Assembly: GCA_963759375.1 (NCBI GenBank) | Contig: CAVWYY010000005.1 | Coordinates: 1-64,000, forward strand | Length of the DNA stretch: 64,000 bases | Direction: 5' to 3' | DNA from: DASSUW01 sp963759375 | GTDB taxonomy: Bacteria > Actinomycetota > Thermoleophilia > Solirubrobacterales > Solirubrobacteraceae | Part shown: one piece after another, positions 44,371-54,200 of the stretch | Position numbering within the stretch: position 1 is the first letter of the stretch | How the letters are laid out: each line of letters begins with the position of its first letter | Position numbers and translations under genes: made by a program | Notes under the pieces: generated by a model | Databases searched by the model: none | Seen by the model: only the letters and a program-made list of their open reading frames with translations | What the model was told of the DNA's origin: nothing

Positions 44371-45002
44371 TGGCGATCGATCCGACCAAGGTCCCGCGGT
44401 TCGCCCACGGCTCGCGCGTCCCCGGCTGGGACGACGCGGCCGACCTCACGAAGGACCCCGCGGTCGTTCCCGATCCCGCGACCACGCCGGTGCCGGCTCA
44501 CGTCCGCGCCGAGATCGAGGCGCAGATGGCCAAGTACCCGGACATCCGCTCGGCCGCCATCCCGGCGCTGCACATCGTCCAGCGCGAGCACGGCTGGTGC
44601 TCGCCGACCGCGATCGAGCAGGCGGCGTGCGTGATGCGGCTGACGCCGGCATACCTGACCGCGGTGGCGACGTTCTACGACATGTTCTCGACGACGCCGA
44701 AGGGCCGCCACGACGTCTACGTGTGCACGAACATCTCGTGCTCGCTGCTCGGCGCCGACGAGATCTACGACCGGATGCTCAGCGCCGCCGGCGACGACCC
44801 CGACTTCCACGTGAAGGCGTTCGAGTGCCTCGGCGCGTGCGACATCGCGCCGATGGCGTCGGTCGACGGCGAGTACGTCGGCCCGCTCGAGCCCGCCGAC
44901 TGCGACCGGATCGTCGACGACGTCAAGGCCGGCCGCGAGGTGCTCCCCGACAAGCAGCTCAAGAAGCGAAAGGTCGCCGTCGAGCACTGGAAGCAGGCCT
45001 GA
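44370..45002 (+). CDS. nuoE: NADH-quinone oxidoreductase subunit E
   Basis: 210 residues, 24-kDa subunit with a 2Fe-2S cluster. Cluster cysteines: VYVCTNISCSLLGADEIYD and AFECLGACDIAPMASVDGEY. The helical N-terminal domain has LHIVQREHGWCSPTAIEQAA and ATFYDMFSTTPKGRHDVYV. A ~45-residue N-terminal lead and a C-terminal Lys-rich tail (PDKQLKKRKVAVEHWKQA) extend the core. Confidence 0.97.
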   Translation: MAIDPTKVPRFAHGSRVPGWDDAADLTKDPAVVPDPATTPVPAHVRAEIEAQMAKYPDIRSAAIPALHIVQREHGWCSPTAIEQAACVMRLTPAYLTAVATFYDMFSTTPKGRHDVYVCTNISCSLLGADEIYDRMLSAAGDDPDFHVKAFECLGACDIAPMASVDGEYVGPLEPADCDRIVDDVKAGREVLPDKQLKKRKVAVEHWKQA

Positions 45003-45004
45003 GA

Positions 45005-46370
45005 GTGGAGATCCTCTACAGGGAGCATCGACGATCCCGACGCTGGCGACGCTCGACGGCTACTCGCGGCGCGGCGGCTACGAGATGCTGCGCAAGGCGC
45101 TCGCAGATGGACCCGGCCGACGTGCTGCAGGAGATGCTCGACTCGGGCGTCCGCGGCCGCGGCGGCGCCGGCTTCGCCATGGGCAAGAAGATGTCCTTCA
45201 TCCCGAAGGGGACGATGGACAAGTACCTCGTCTGCAATGCCGACGAGTCCGAGCCCGGCACGTTCAAGGACCGCGAGCTGATGCAGAAGAACCCGCATCT
45301 GCTCATCGAGGGGATCATCATCGGCGCCTACGCGATCGGCGCCAACAAGTCGTTCATCTTCATCCGCGGCGAGTACTCCCACCAGGCCGACGTGCTCGAC
45401 GCGGCGGTGGCCGAGGCGCGCGCCGCCGGCTACATCGGCGAGAACATCCTCGGGCTCGGCCCACACGGTCGACCTCGTCGTGCACCGCGGCGCCGGCGCC
45501 TACATCTGCGGCGAGGAGACCGCGCTGCTGGACGCGCTGGAGGGCAAGCGCGGCAACCCGCGCCTGAAGCCGCCGTTCCCGGCCGTTCAGGGTCTGTACA
45601 AGCGGCCCGACGCTGATCAACAACGTCGAGACGCTGATGAACGTGCCGGTGGTGATGCGGCATCGGCGGCGCCGAGTACGCCGAGATCGGCACCGAGACC
45701 TCGACCGGCACGAAGATCGTCTCGATCAGCGGCTGCGTCAGCGGCCCGGCAACTACGAGATCGTGCTCGGCACGCCTTCGCGCGAGATCATCTACGGCCT
45801 CGCCGGCGGCCCACCGGAGGGCCGCTCGATCAAGGCGTGGTTCCCCGGCGGCTCGTCCGCGCCCGGTGCTTCCCGGCACGCGACGAGTACATGGACGTGC
45901 CGTACGACTTCGACTCGCTGGCCAAGGCCGGCTCGATGCTCGGCTCCGGCGCGATCATCATCATCGACGACTCGATCTCGATCGTCGACGTCGCGCTACA
46001 AGACGGCGAAGTTCTACCGCCACGAGTCGTGCGGCAAGTGCACGCCGTGCCGCGAGGGCACGAACTGGACCGTGAAGATGATCGAGCGGATCCAGATCGG
46101 GCGAGGCGACCCCGATGGACCTCGACATCATGGCCTCGGTCCAGGAGCAGATCATCGGCAACTGCCTCTGCGTCCTCGGCGACGCGATGGCGATGCCGAT
46201 CGGCTCGATGATCAAGCACTTCCGCGACGAGTTCGAGGCGCACATCGAGGCGGCGCGCGAGCGCAACGGGCTCGGCGCGGCGATCCCGCAGGTCAACCGC
46301 GGGCGCAACGCCGGCCCATACCCGATGGCCGAGCCCGCCGGCATCGATCCCGACGGCGGCGGTGGTCTAG
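45005..46370 (+). CDS. nuoF: NADH-quinone oxidoreductase subunit F (many frameshifts)
   Basis: NADH- and FMN-binding 51-kDa subunit, about 450 residues when joined. Blocks in several frames: LATLDGYSRRGGYEMLRKAL, GVRGRGGAGFAMGKKMSFIP, YLVCNADESEPGTFKDREL (FMN site), GAGAYICGEETALLDALEGK (NADH site), RLKPPFPAVQGLYK, LINNVETLMNVPVVMR, GAIIIIDDSISIVDVA, FYRHESCGKCTPCREGTNW (4Fe-4S N3) and IIGNCLCVLGDAMAMPIGSM. Frame changes occur near 45030, 45105, 45465, 45608, 45661, 45738, 45872, 45993, 46113 and close to the end. Most are one extra base. Neighbouring nuo genes are clean, and the enzyme needs this subunit, so errors are more likely than loss. Start GTG 45005; stop TAG 46368-46370 is the best reading. 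Confidence 0.9.
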
Positions 46371-46373
46371 CGC

Positions 46374-48947
46374 ATGCCGCGGCCGACGGTCCACGACGTC
46401 ACGTTCTCGATCGACGGCCGCGAGGTCATCGCGCCCGAGGGCGTGATGCTGGTCGACGGCGCCAAGTACGGCGACGTCGAGATCCCGGTCTTCTGCTACG
46501 AGCCCAAGCTCGGCCAGCCGGTCGGCGCGTGCCGCATGTGCCTCGTGGAGATCGAGGGCATCCCGAAGCTGCAGACCGCGTGCTCGACGCCGGTCAAGGA
46601 CGGCATGGTCGTGCACACGCAGACCGACCGCGTGCACGCCGCGCAGCGCGCCGTCGTCGAGTTCCTGCTCATCAACCACCCGCTCGACTGCCCGGTCTGC
46701 GACAAGGGCGGCGAGTGCCCGCTGCAGGACATCACCTACGGCTGGGGCCCGGGCACCTCGCGCTTCATCGAGCCCAAGCGCCACTTCAAGAAGCCGCTCG
46801 AGCTGTCGCCGCTGATCGCGATCGACCGCGAGCGCTGCATCCTCTGCTACCGCTGCGTGCGCTTCTCGCAGGAGATCAGCGAGGACTACCAGCTGATCCT
46901 GCTCGAGCGCGGCGCGCACTCGTACGTCGGCACGTTCGACGGCCATCCGTACGTGGCGCCGTTCTCCGGGAACATCGTCGAGCTGTGCCCCGTGGGCGCG
47001 CTCACCTCGCGCGCGTACCGGTTCCGTGCGCGGCCGTGGGACATCGAGGGCGCCGGCACCGTGTGCACGGGCTGCTCGGCGCACTGCAACGTCGAGCTGA
47101 CCGTCCGCGACGAGCGCGTGATGCGCGTGCTGGCGCGCGATCACGAGGGCGTCGACGACGGCTGGCTGTGCGACCGCGGGCGCTTCGGCTACCAGGCCGT
47201 GCACTCCGACGAGCGGATCGTCGAGCCGCTGGTCCGCGAGGGCACCGAGCTGATGCCGGCCTCGTGGGAGAAGGCGCTGGCCGCGGCGAGCGGCGCGCTC
47301 AAGAAGGCGGGAGCGCGGACCGCCGCGCTGGCCGACGGCGAGACCACCAACGAGGAGGCGTTCCTTCTCCAGCGGCTGTTCCGCGAGGGGCTCGGCTCCG
47401 GCGACCTGGCGTCGCGCCCGGGCGGCGAGCTGCCGCTCGACGTGGCCCGTGGCCTGGCCGAGCCGGCGCTGCAGGCGTCGATCCCCGATCTCGAGTTCGC
47501 TCACGCCGTGCTCGTGCTCGACGTCGATCCGATCGACGCCGGGCCCGTGCTCGACCTGCGCATCCGCAAGGGCATCCGCCGCCGCCACGTGAACGTCGCG
47601 GTGGCGAGCGCGCGGCCGACCGCGCTCGACGCGCAGGCCGCGTCCGTGCTGCGGCACGCGCCCGGCGCCGGTGCCGGTCTGCTGGTGGCGCTTGACGCCG
47701 CTCTGTCCGGCGACGACGGCAACCTCGGCGGCGCCGCGACCGCGGCCGGCTCGAACGCCCAGTCGGTGCGCGACCTGGCCGCCTGGCTGCGCGACGCCGG
47801 CGAGGACGTGGTGATCGTCCACGGCGACCTCGACGAGGCCGGCGCGCGCGCCCTGCTGAACCTGGCGGCCCGGCTGGGCCTGTCCCACGACGGCGCGGGC
47901 CTGCTCGAGGTCCCCAGCGTGGCCAACGCCCGCGGTCTCCGCGAGGCGGGCTTCGCGCCCGGCCACGGCCCCGGCTACGAGACCCTCGCCGAGCCCGGCC
48001 GCGACGCACACGCCATCGCCGAGGCGCTGGCCTCCGGCGAGCTGTCGACGATCTGGCTCAACTACGCCGACCCCGTCCGCTACCACCCGGACCGGCCGCT
48101 GTGGGAGAAGGCGCTCGGCACCGCCCAGACCGTCATCGCGGTCGAGACCGTGATGACCGACAGCGTGCGCGAGTTCGCCGACGTCGTCTTCCCCGGCGAG
48201 GCGTATCCCGAGAAGGACGGCACGGTCACCAACGTCGACGGGCGCGTGCAGCGCCTGCGGCCGGCCATCGCCCGCGCCAAGGGCCGCGTCGGCGGCGTGC
48301 GCGCGGGCTGGCAGGTCATCGGCGACGTGGCCGCCGGCTGCGGAGCCGACCTGCGCGTCCTGAGCGGCGCGATGGCGTCCGCGCAGCTGTTCGAGGCGGT
48401 GCCGTTCTACCGCGGCATCACGCTCGACGAGCTCGGCGGGCGCGGCGTGCGCTGGCCGGAGCGCAGCCCGGCCGGGACCGTCTGGGAGCCCGCGCGGCTC
48501 GATGTGCCGCCCGCCGCCCCGGCGGCCCGGAACGGCGCGCTGCGGCTCGGCACGTACCGCAGCCTGTGGGCCGACAAGACCGTCGACGTGTCGCCGGTCT
48601 TGCACTTCGCCCGCGCGCGCCAGATCGTGGAGCTCTCGCCCGAGGACGCGCGCGCGCTCGGCATCCGCGAGGGCGACCGCGTCGAGGTCGGCACCAACGG
48701 CACGCGCGTGAAGGGCGCCGTGAAGCTGCGCGCCGCCGTGCCGCCCGGATCGGTGTTCGTCGCCGCCGGCGTCAACGAGGAGCCCGCCAACCGGCTGACC
48801 GAGCCGCTCGTCGCCGTCCGGCGCGTGGCGGGTCCCGCCACGCCCGAGCCGTCCGCCGTGCCCGCCCAGGTCGCGCCGGCAGCCGAGGGCCTGGCGGAAA
48901 TGGCTCCGTCGGCTCCGCTTCCGATCCCGCCGCGGGAGGTCACGTGA
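46374..48947 (+). CDS. nuoG: NADH-quinone oxidoreductase subunit G
   Basis: 857 residues, 75-kDa iron-sulfur subunit. N-terminal 2Fe-2S ferredoxin domain: VEIPVFCYEPKLGQPVGACR, MCLVEIEG. Then the His-Cys3 4Fe-4S motif HPLDCPVCDKGGECPLQD, the N4/N5 region RERCILCYRCVRFSQEISED and ELCPVGALTSRAYRFRARPW, and an additional CTGCSAHCNVELTVRD motif (N7-type CxxCxxxC) in the molybdopterin-oxidoreductase-like part. The C-terminal molydopterin-binding-like domain (VELSPEDARALGIREGDRV) and a Pro/Ala tail follow. Starts four bases after nuoF; overlaps nuoH (GTGA). Confidence 0.96.
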   Translation: MPRPTVHDVTFSIDGREVIAPEGVMLVDGAKYGDVEIPVFCYEPKLGQPVGACRMCLVEIEGIPKLQTACSTPVKDGMVVHTQTDRVHAAQRAVVEFLLINHPLDCPVCDKGGECPLQDITYGWGPGTSRFIEPKRHFKKPLELSPLIAIDRERCILCYRCVRFSQEISEDYQLILLERGAHSYVGTFDGHPYVAPFSGNIVELCPVGALTSRAYRFRARPWDIEGAGTVCTGCSAHCNVELTVRDERVMRVLARDHEGVDDGWLCDRGRFGYQAVHSDERIVEPLVREGTELMPASWEKALAAASGALKKAGARTAALADGETTNEEAFLLQRLFREGLGSGDLASRPGGELPLDVARGLAEPALQASIPDLEFAHAVLVLDVDPIDAGPVLDLRIRKGIRRRHVNVAVASARPTALDAQAASVLRHAPGAGAGLLVALDAALSGDDGNLGGAATAAGSNAQSVRDLAAWLRDAGEDVVIVHGDLDEAGARALLNLAARLGLSHDGAGLLEVPSVANARGLREAGFAPGHGPGYETLAEPGRDAHAIAEALASGELSTIWLNYADPVRYHPDRPLWEKALGTAQTVIAVETVMTDSVREFADVVFPGEAYPEKDGTVTNVDGRVQRLRPAIARAKGRVGGVRAGWQVIGDVAAGCGADLRVLSGAMASAQLFEAVPFYRGITLDELGGRGVRWPERSPAGTVWEPARLDVPPAAPAARNGALRLGTYRSLWADKTVDVSPVLHFARARQIVELSPEDARALGIREGDRVEVGTNGTRVKGAVKLRAAVPPGSVFVAAGVNEEPANRLTEPLVAVRRVAGPATPEPSAVPAQVAPAAEGLAEMAPSAPLPIPPREVT

Positions 48948-49963
48948 CTTCTTTCGCGGAGGTCGGCTTCTACGAGTCCTGGTGGATCCAGCTCCTCAAG
49001 GGGCTGATCATCTTCGCGGTCGTCTTCCAGCTCGTGCCGATCGTGCTGCTGGCCGAACGCAAGGTGCTGGGCCGCTTCCAGCACCGCTACGGCCCGAACC
49101 GCGTCGGCCCGTTCGGGATCCTGCAGCCGATGGCCGACATCGGCAAGCTGATCTTCAAGCAGCAGTTCCGGCCGCGCACGGCGGTCGGCTGGCTGTTCGC
49201 GCTCGCGCCGGCGATCTCGATGATGACCGCGGTCGCGACGATCGCGATCATCCCCTTCTCGAACGTCGTCGACATCTTCGGCACCCCGGTCGGGCTCTAC
49301 GGGATCGACCCGTCGATCGGCATCCTCTATGCGTTCGCGTTCGGCGCGATCGCGTTCTACGGGCTGATGCTCGGCGGCTGGGCGTCCGGTTCGAAGTACT
49401 CGTTCCTGGGCTCCATGCGCGGCGCCGCGCAGCTCATCTCCTACGAGGTCGCCCAGGGCCTGTCGCTCGTCGGCGTGATCATGATGGCCGGCTCGCTGTC
49501 GCTGACCGACATCGTCGACGCGCAGTCCCACCTGCCGTACATCATCCCGCAGTTCGTCGGGTTCATCGTGTTCCTCGTGGCGAGCTTCGCCGAGACCAAC
49601 CGCCCGCCGTTCGACCTCACCGAGGCCGACGCCGAGCTGGTCGGCGGCTACAACACCGAGTACGCCGGCGGCCGTTTCGCGTCCTACTACGCGGCCGAGT
49701 ATCTGAACGTCATCGTGGTCTCAGCGATCATGGCGACGCTGTTCCTCGGCGGCTGGCAGCTCCCGTGGGTCGACCCGCCGACGTGGGTGGACCCGTTCGT
49801 GGTGCTGGCCAAGACGCTGCTTCTCGTGTTCTTCTTCTTCTGGGTGCGGGCCACGCTGCCGCGGCTGCGCTACGACCAGCTCATGTCCCTGGGCTGGAAG
49901 GTGTTCCTGCCGCTCGCGACCCTGAATGCGCTCGTGACCGCGATCCTGGTGGTGGAGACCTGA
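48944..49963 (+). CDS. nuoH: NADH-quinone oxidoreductase subunit H
   Basis: 339 residues, eight or more membrane helices; links the quinone site to the proton-pumping arm. ERKVLGRFQHRYGPNRVGPF, GILQPMADIGKLIFKQQFRP, RGAAQLISYEVAQGLSLVGV, ASFAETNRPPFDLTEADAEL and VGGYNTEYAG are invariant family loops. GTG 48944. Confidence 0.97.
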   Translation: MTSFAEVGFYESWWIQLLKGLIIFAVVFQLVPIVLLAERKVLGRFQHRYGPNRVGPFGILQPMADIGKLIFKQQFRPRTAVGWLFALAPAISMMTAVATIAIIPFSNVVDIFGTPVGLYGIDPSIGILYAFAFGAIAFYGLMLGGWASGSKYSFLGSMRGAAQLISYEVAQGLSLVGVIMMAGSLSLTDIVDAQSHLPYIIPQFVGFIVFLVASFAETNRPPFDLTEADAELVGGYNTEYAGGRFASYYAAEYLNVIVVSAIMATLFLGGWQLPWVDPPTWVDPFVVLAKTLLLVFFFFWVRATLPRLRYDQLMSLGWKVFLPLATLNALVTAILVVET

Positions 49964-50496
49964 TGCCCTGGACGGCCGGCGACGACGTCGTGGAGGTCCT
50001 GCGGGCGCCCAAGCCCGGGCCCGTCCGCGGCACCTACCGCGCCTTCGGCGAGACCCTGCGCGGGCTCAAGACCACCTTCGCTCGCGTGATCGAGGGCCCG
50101 AAGACGTACCAGTACCCCGAGGAAAAGGTCCCGGTCTATCCGCGGTTCCGCGGCCGCCACAAGCTGCACCGGTTCGAGGACACAGGGCTGGAGAAGTGCG
50201 TCGGCTGCTCGCTGTGCGCGGCCGCCTGCCCGGCCGACTGCATCCGCGTCGTCGCCGCCGAGAACACGCCGGAGAACCGCGTGAGCGCCGGCGAGCGCTA
50301 CGCCGCGGTCTACGAGATCAACCTGTCGCGCTGCATCTTCTGCGGCTACTGCGAGATCGCGTGCCCGTTCGATGCGATCACGATGGGCCATGACTACGAG
50401 ATGTCGGACTACAACCGCGGCGACCTCATCTTCACCAAGGAGATGCTGCTCGCCGAGCCGCTCGAGCGCACGCCGCTGCGCAACACCGGCGAGTAG
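49963..50496 (+). CDS. nuoI: NADH-quinone oxidoreductase subunit I
   Basis: 177 residues, carries two 4Fe-4S clusters (N6a, N6b): EKCVGCSLCAAACPADCIRV and RCIFCGYCEIACPFDAI. RGRHKLHRFEDTG precedes the first. ATG 49963 overlaps the nuoH stop. No nuoJ follows; the next gene begins on the opposite strand one base after the stop. Confidence 0.97.
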   Translation: MPWTAGDDVVEVLRAPKPGPVRGTYRAFGETLRGLKTTFARVIEGPKTYQYPEEKVPVYPRFRGRHKLHRFEDTGLEKCVGCSLCAAACPADCIRVVAAENTPENRVSAGERYAAVYEINLSRCIFCGYCEIACPFDAITMGHDYEMSDYNRGDLIFTKEMLLAEPLERTPLRNTGE

Positions 50497-51243
50497 TCAC
50501 TCCGCGCCGGTCTCGAAGAACTGCGTGACCTCGTCCGGGTCGACCGGGTCGATCAGGCTCTCCCGCAGCAGGAGCCGGTCGACGTCCGGCATGCCCGAGT
50601 CGCGCATGGTCGCCACCGCCGCCGAGACGTCGTAGCCGGTGCGGCGCAACTCGACCCGCGGGCCGAGCAGCAGCCAGAACGCCGCGGCCGCGCCCTCGTA
50701 GGGCATCCCGACGCTGCCGGCGTTGACCACCAGGTGCTCACCACAGCGGATGTCGAACTGCTGGTGGGTATGGCCGCACACGACGATCTGCTCCTCGATG
50801 CCCTCGAGCATCGGCGCGAGCCGCTCCTGCGGGGTCGCCCGCGTGATCATCTCCATGTCGCTGCGCGGCGAGCCGTGGCAGAACAGCGTCGGCCCGAGCC
50901 CGTCCACGTCCACCGACACCGTCGGTTCGAACGCCGCCAGGAAGTCGCGGTCGGCCCGGTCGATCCGGCTCACCGCCCACAACATCGTCTGCATCATCTC
51001 GTCGTCGCTGTCGTCCGGCCTGCGGGCCGCGTCGAAGTCCTCGACCATCTGGCGGTCGGCGTTGCCCATCACGCAGCGGCCGCCGACCGCGCGCATGCGC
51101 TCGATCGTCTCGGCGGGCAGCGGCCCGGCGGCCACGTCGCCGCCCCAGACCACGAGGTCGACGCCGGCGCGCTCCACCTCGGCGAGCACGGCGTCGAGGG
51201 CCGGGACGTTGCCGTGGATGTCGTAGAGCGCGGCGATCCGCAT
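50497..51243 (-). CDS. Calcineurin-like metallophosphoesterase, YfcE type
   Basis: 248 residues. Dimetal phosphoesterase motifs: MRIAALYDIHGNVPALDAVL (D-x-H), VVWGGDVAAGP (GD), CVMGNADRQM (GN-D/H), LFCHGSPRSD (H) and IVVCGHTHQQFDIRCGEHLV (GHxH). Likely cytoplasmic phosphodiesterase; substrate unknown. Begins one base after the stop of the oxidoreductase-regulator fusion gene, so it is likely the last gene of that transcript, and it converges with nuoI with no spacer. Confidence 0.92.
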   Translation of the reverse strand: MRIAALYDIHGNVPALDAVLAEVERAGVDLVVWGGDVAAGPLPAETIERMRAVGGRCVMGNADRQMVEDFDAARRPDDSDDEMMQTMLWAVSRIDRADRDFLAAFEPTVSVDVDGLGPTLFCHGSPRSDMEMITRATPQERLAPMLEGIEEQIVVCGHTHQQFDIRCGEHLVVNAGSVGMPYEGAAAAFWLLLGPRVELRRTGYDVSAAVATMRDSGMPDVDRLLLRESLIDPVDPDEVTQFFETGAE

Positions 51244-51244
51244 G

Positions 51245-54200
51245 TCAGTCCTTGGCGGCGAGGCGGCCGGCGAGCTGGGAACGGGAGCGCACGCCGAGCT
51301 TCGCGTACGCGCGCGAGAGATGGACCTCGACGGTGTGCACAGTGACGAACAGGGTCTGCGCGATCTGCTTGTTGGCCAGGCCCTCGGCGGCGAGGGCGAC
51401 GACGCGCTCCTCGGTCGGCGTCAGCTCCCCGGTCGGCCGCGGGCGGCGAGCTCCGACGCGCGACAGCTCGGCCCGTGCGCGTTCCGCCCAGCCGGAGGAC
51501 CCGATCGCGTCGAACGCATCGGCCGCCGCCTCCAGCGAAGCGCGGGCGGCACCCCACTGCTTGAAGCGGCGCTGCGTGCGGCCGACCGCAAGACGCGACC
51601 GCGCGGCGTCGAAGTGCAGCCCGAGCCGCTCGTACTCGGCGGCTGCGGCCTCCAGCTCGGCGCCCGCGTCCTCGTCGTAGCTCCCCGCCGCCAGCGCGAT
51701 CACCGCCGCGCAGCGGCGCGCCGTCACACGCGCCCACGGATGGTCCTGCGTGTCGGCCATCCGGTCGGCGATCGCGCGCGCCTCGTCCAGCTCGCCGAGA
51801 TCGGCGAGCGCCTCGACGAGCTCGGGAGCGACCGGGAACACGCCGGGCTCGGTGACCCCCTCGCGCAGCACGTGCTCCCACGCCGGCCGCAGGCTGTCGG
51901 CGGCGCGCACCGCGTCGGACGCGAGCAACGCCGCGATCCCGCGCGCCCGCGCGCACTCGAGCTGGTCCCACATCACGCCCGCCTCGCGGGCGCCGGCCAC
52001 GGCCTTCGCCGCCCACTCCTCGGTGACCTCGGGGAGCCCGCGGCCCGCGGCCAGCAGCGCGCGGCAGCGCTCGTACATCGGCGGCACCAGCAGGTCGACG
52101 TCCGACGACTCGGCCCACTCGTCGAGCAGCCGCTCGGCCTCGTCCCAGGCCCCCGCACGCAGCTCGCACTCGCACAGGTGCAGGCGCTGCAGCGCGTAGG
52201 ACACCGGCTCGCCGCGCTCGTCGGCCAGGCCCAGCAGCCGGCGGAGCTCGGCGCGTGCGGCCTCCATCTCGCCGCGCCACACGAGCTGCTGGGCGGCCAC
52301 GCGCTCGGGCGACTCCGCCATGTACACCGCGGACTCCGACAGCCCCCGGTGCTCCTCGCACAGCGCGGCGAGCGAGCGGCCGGTGAGCCCGTACACCCAG
52401 CCGAGCGCGACGAGCGCGAAGCGCTGCTCGTGGGGACCCGCGCCGCGTGCCATCGCCTGCGCCTCGAGCGCCTTCGCCTCGGCCTCTGCCAGCCGGTCGA
52501 CCGTGCACGCGCACATGTCGATCGCCCGCTTGGTGAGGATGTCCGAGCGCAGCGCCGGGTCGTCCTCGCCCTCGTCCCAGGCGAGCTGCAGGTAGTGCTC
52601 GAAGTCCTCGGTGGTGCGGACGTCGGCGCCCTCGGACAGCAGCATGTACGCGCGGGCCCGCGCCGGGCCGGCGGGCAGCCAGTCCAGCGCCGGGCCGACG
52701 ACCTCGGGGATCCGTTGCAGCTCGCCCGCCACCTCCAGCGACGCGCCGAGCGCGAGCAGCCGGTCGGCGCGCAGCGACGACCCTTCCGGCGTCAGCCGCA
52801 GGGCGTGCTCGGCCAGCCGCAGCGCCTGCTCGCGGCCGCCGTGCGCCGACGCCGCGGCAGCCGCCGCGGCGATCGTGCCGGCCAGCTCGTCGTCCGGGCC
52901 GTCGGTGGCCAGCGCGAGGTGCAGCGCGCGCAGCTCTCCGTCCTCGAGAGCGTCGGCCAGCGCGTGATGCAGCTCGCGCCGCTCGCCGGCCCGCGAGCGC
53001 TTGCGGGCGGCGGCGGCGAGCAGCGGGTGCGCGGGGCGCACGCGGCTGCCGTCGACGACCAGCACGCCGGCGTCGATCGCCTCGTCGAGCGCCGCGGGCC
53101 CGCCGATCGTGGTCACCTCGCCGGTGCGCAGGCCGCCGCCGAGCGCGACCGCGAGCAGCAGCCTCGCGACCTCCGGCGGCAACTTGCCGACGCGCGTGCC
53201 GAGCATGTCCTCGAGCGCGTCCGGCACCGGGATGTCCTCGCCCGCGGCCGGCGGCCCGCTCTCCTTCAGCGTGCGCCCGAGCTCGATCGCGAACAGCGGG
53301 TTGCCGACCGCCGACTCCACCACGCGGCGCAGCACCTGGCGGGTGAGGCTGAGCTCGAGCCGCTCGGCGAGGATCCGGCGCGTGGCGCCGAGGCTGAGCG
53401 GCCCGATCGTCAGCCGCTCGAGCGTGCGGTGCTCGAACGCCTGCTCGAGCGGCGACGGGCGGTCGGGTCGCCTGGCGATCAGGAAGCCGATCGGCTCCTG
53501 CTCGAGCCGGCGGGCGGCGAACGCCAGCACGTCGGACGACGCGGCGTCGAGCCATTGGACGTCGTCGATCGCGATCAGCAGCGGCCCGTCCTCGGCCAGC
53601 CCGCGGAGCGTGTTGAGCACCCCGAGCGCGATCGCCCGCGGCTCCGGCGGCGAGCCGGTCGGGTCGGCGCGCAGCAGCGCCACCTCGAGCGCGCTGCGCT
53701 GGGGCGGGGGCACGCCGTCGAGGCCGGCGAGGTCCACGGCATCGCAGAGGTCGATCAGCGCGGTGAACGACAGCTCGGCCTCGGCGCCGGACGGCCGCGC
53801 CGACAGCACGCGCAGCCCGCGCTCGCCTGCGGCCTCGAGCGCCGCCGACCACAGCGTCGTCTTGCCGATGCCGGGCCGGCCGGACAGGACCAGCGCGCGC
53901 GGCCCGGATCCGCCGAGGAACTCGGTGATCGCGAGGAGCTCGAAGTCGCGGCCGACGATGCCTTGCACCCGGCCACGGTCCCACGCGGCCAGAGGAGCCG
54001 TCAACTCGCGCGGTATTAGGACGACCTTGCCGGTCGTCGCGCGGCGCTCGAGCGCCGCGTGGGCCGCGGCGGCGTCCGCCAGCGGGAAGCGGTGGACCGC
54101 CGGGACGAGGCTACCGTCGGCGGCCGCGGCCAGCGAGCGCAGCTCGAGATCGCGCATCCCGCCGGGGCGCTGGAGGATGCGCGGCCCGATCGCGGCCGAT

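Noticed and set aside
51242..54019. Very long plus-strand open frame (over 900 codons) opposite the oxidoreductase-LuxR gene
   Set aside because: It mirrors the real minus-strand gene; translation is Arg/Gly/Ala-rich with no domains. Long antisense frames are expected at this GC content.
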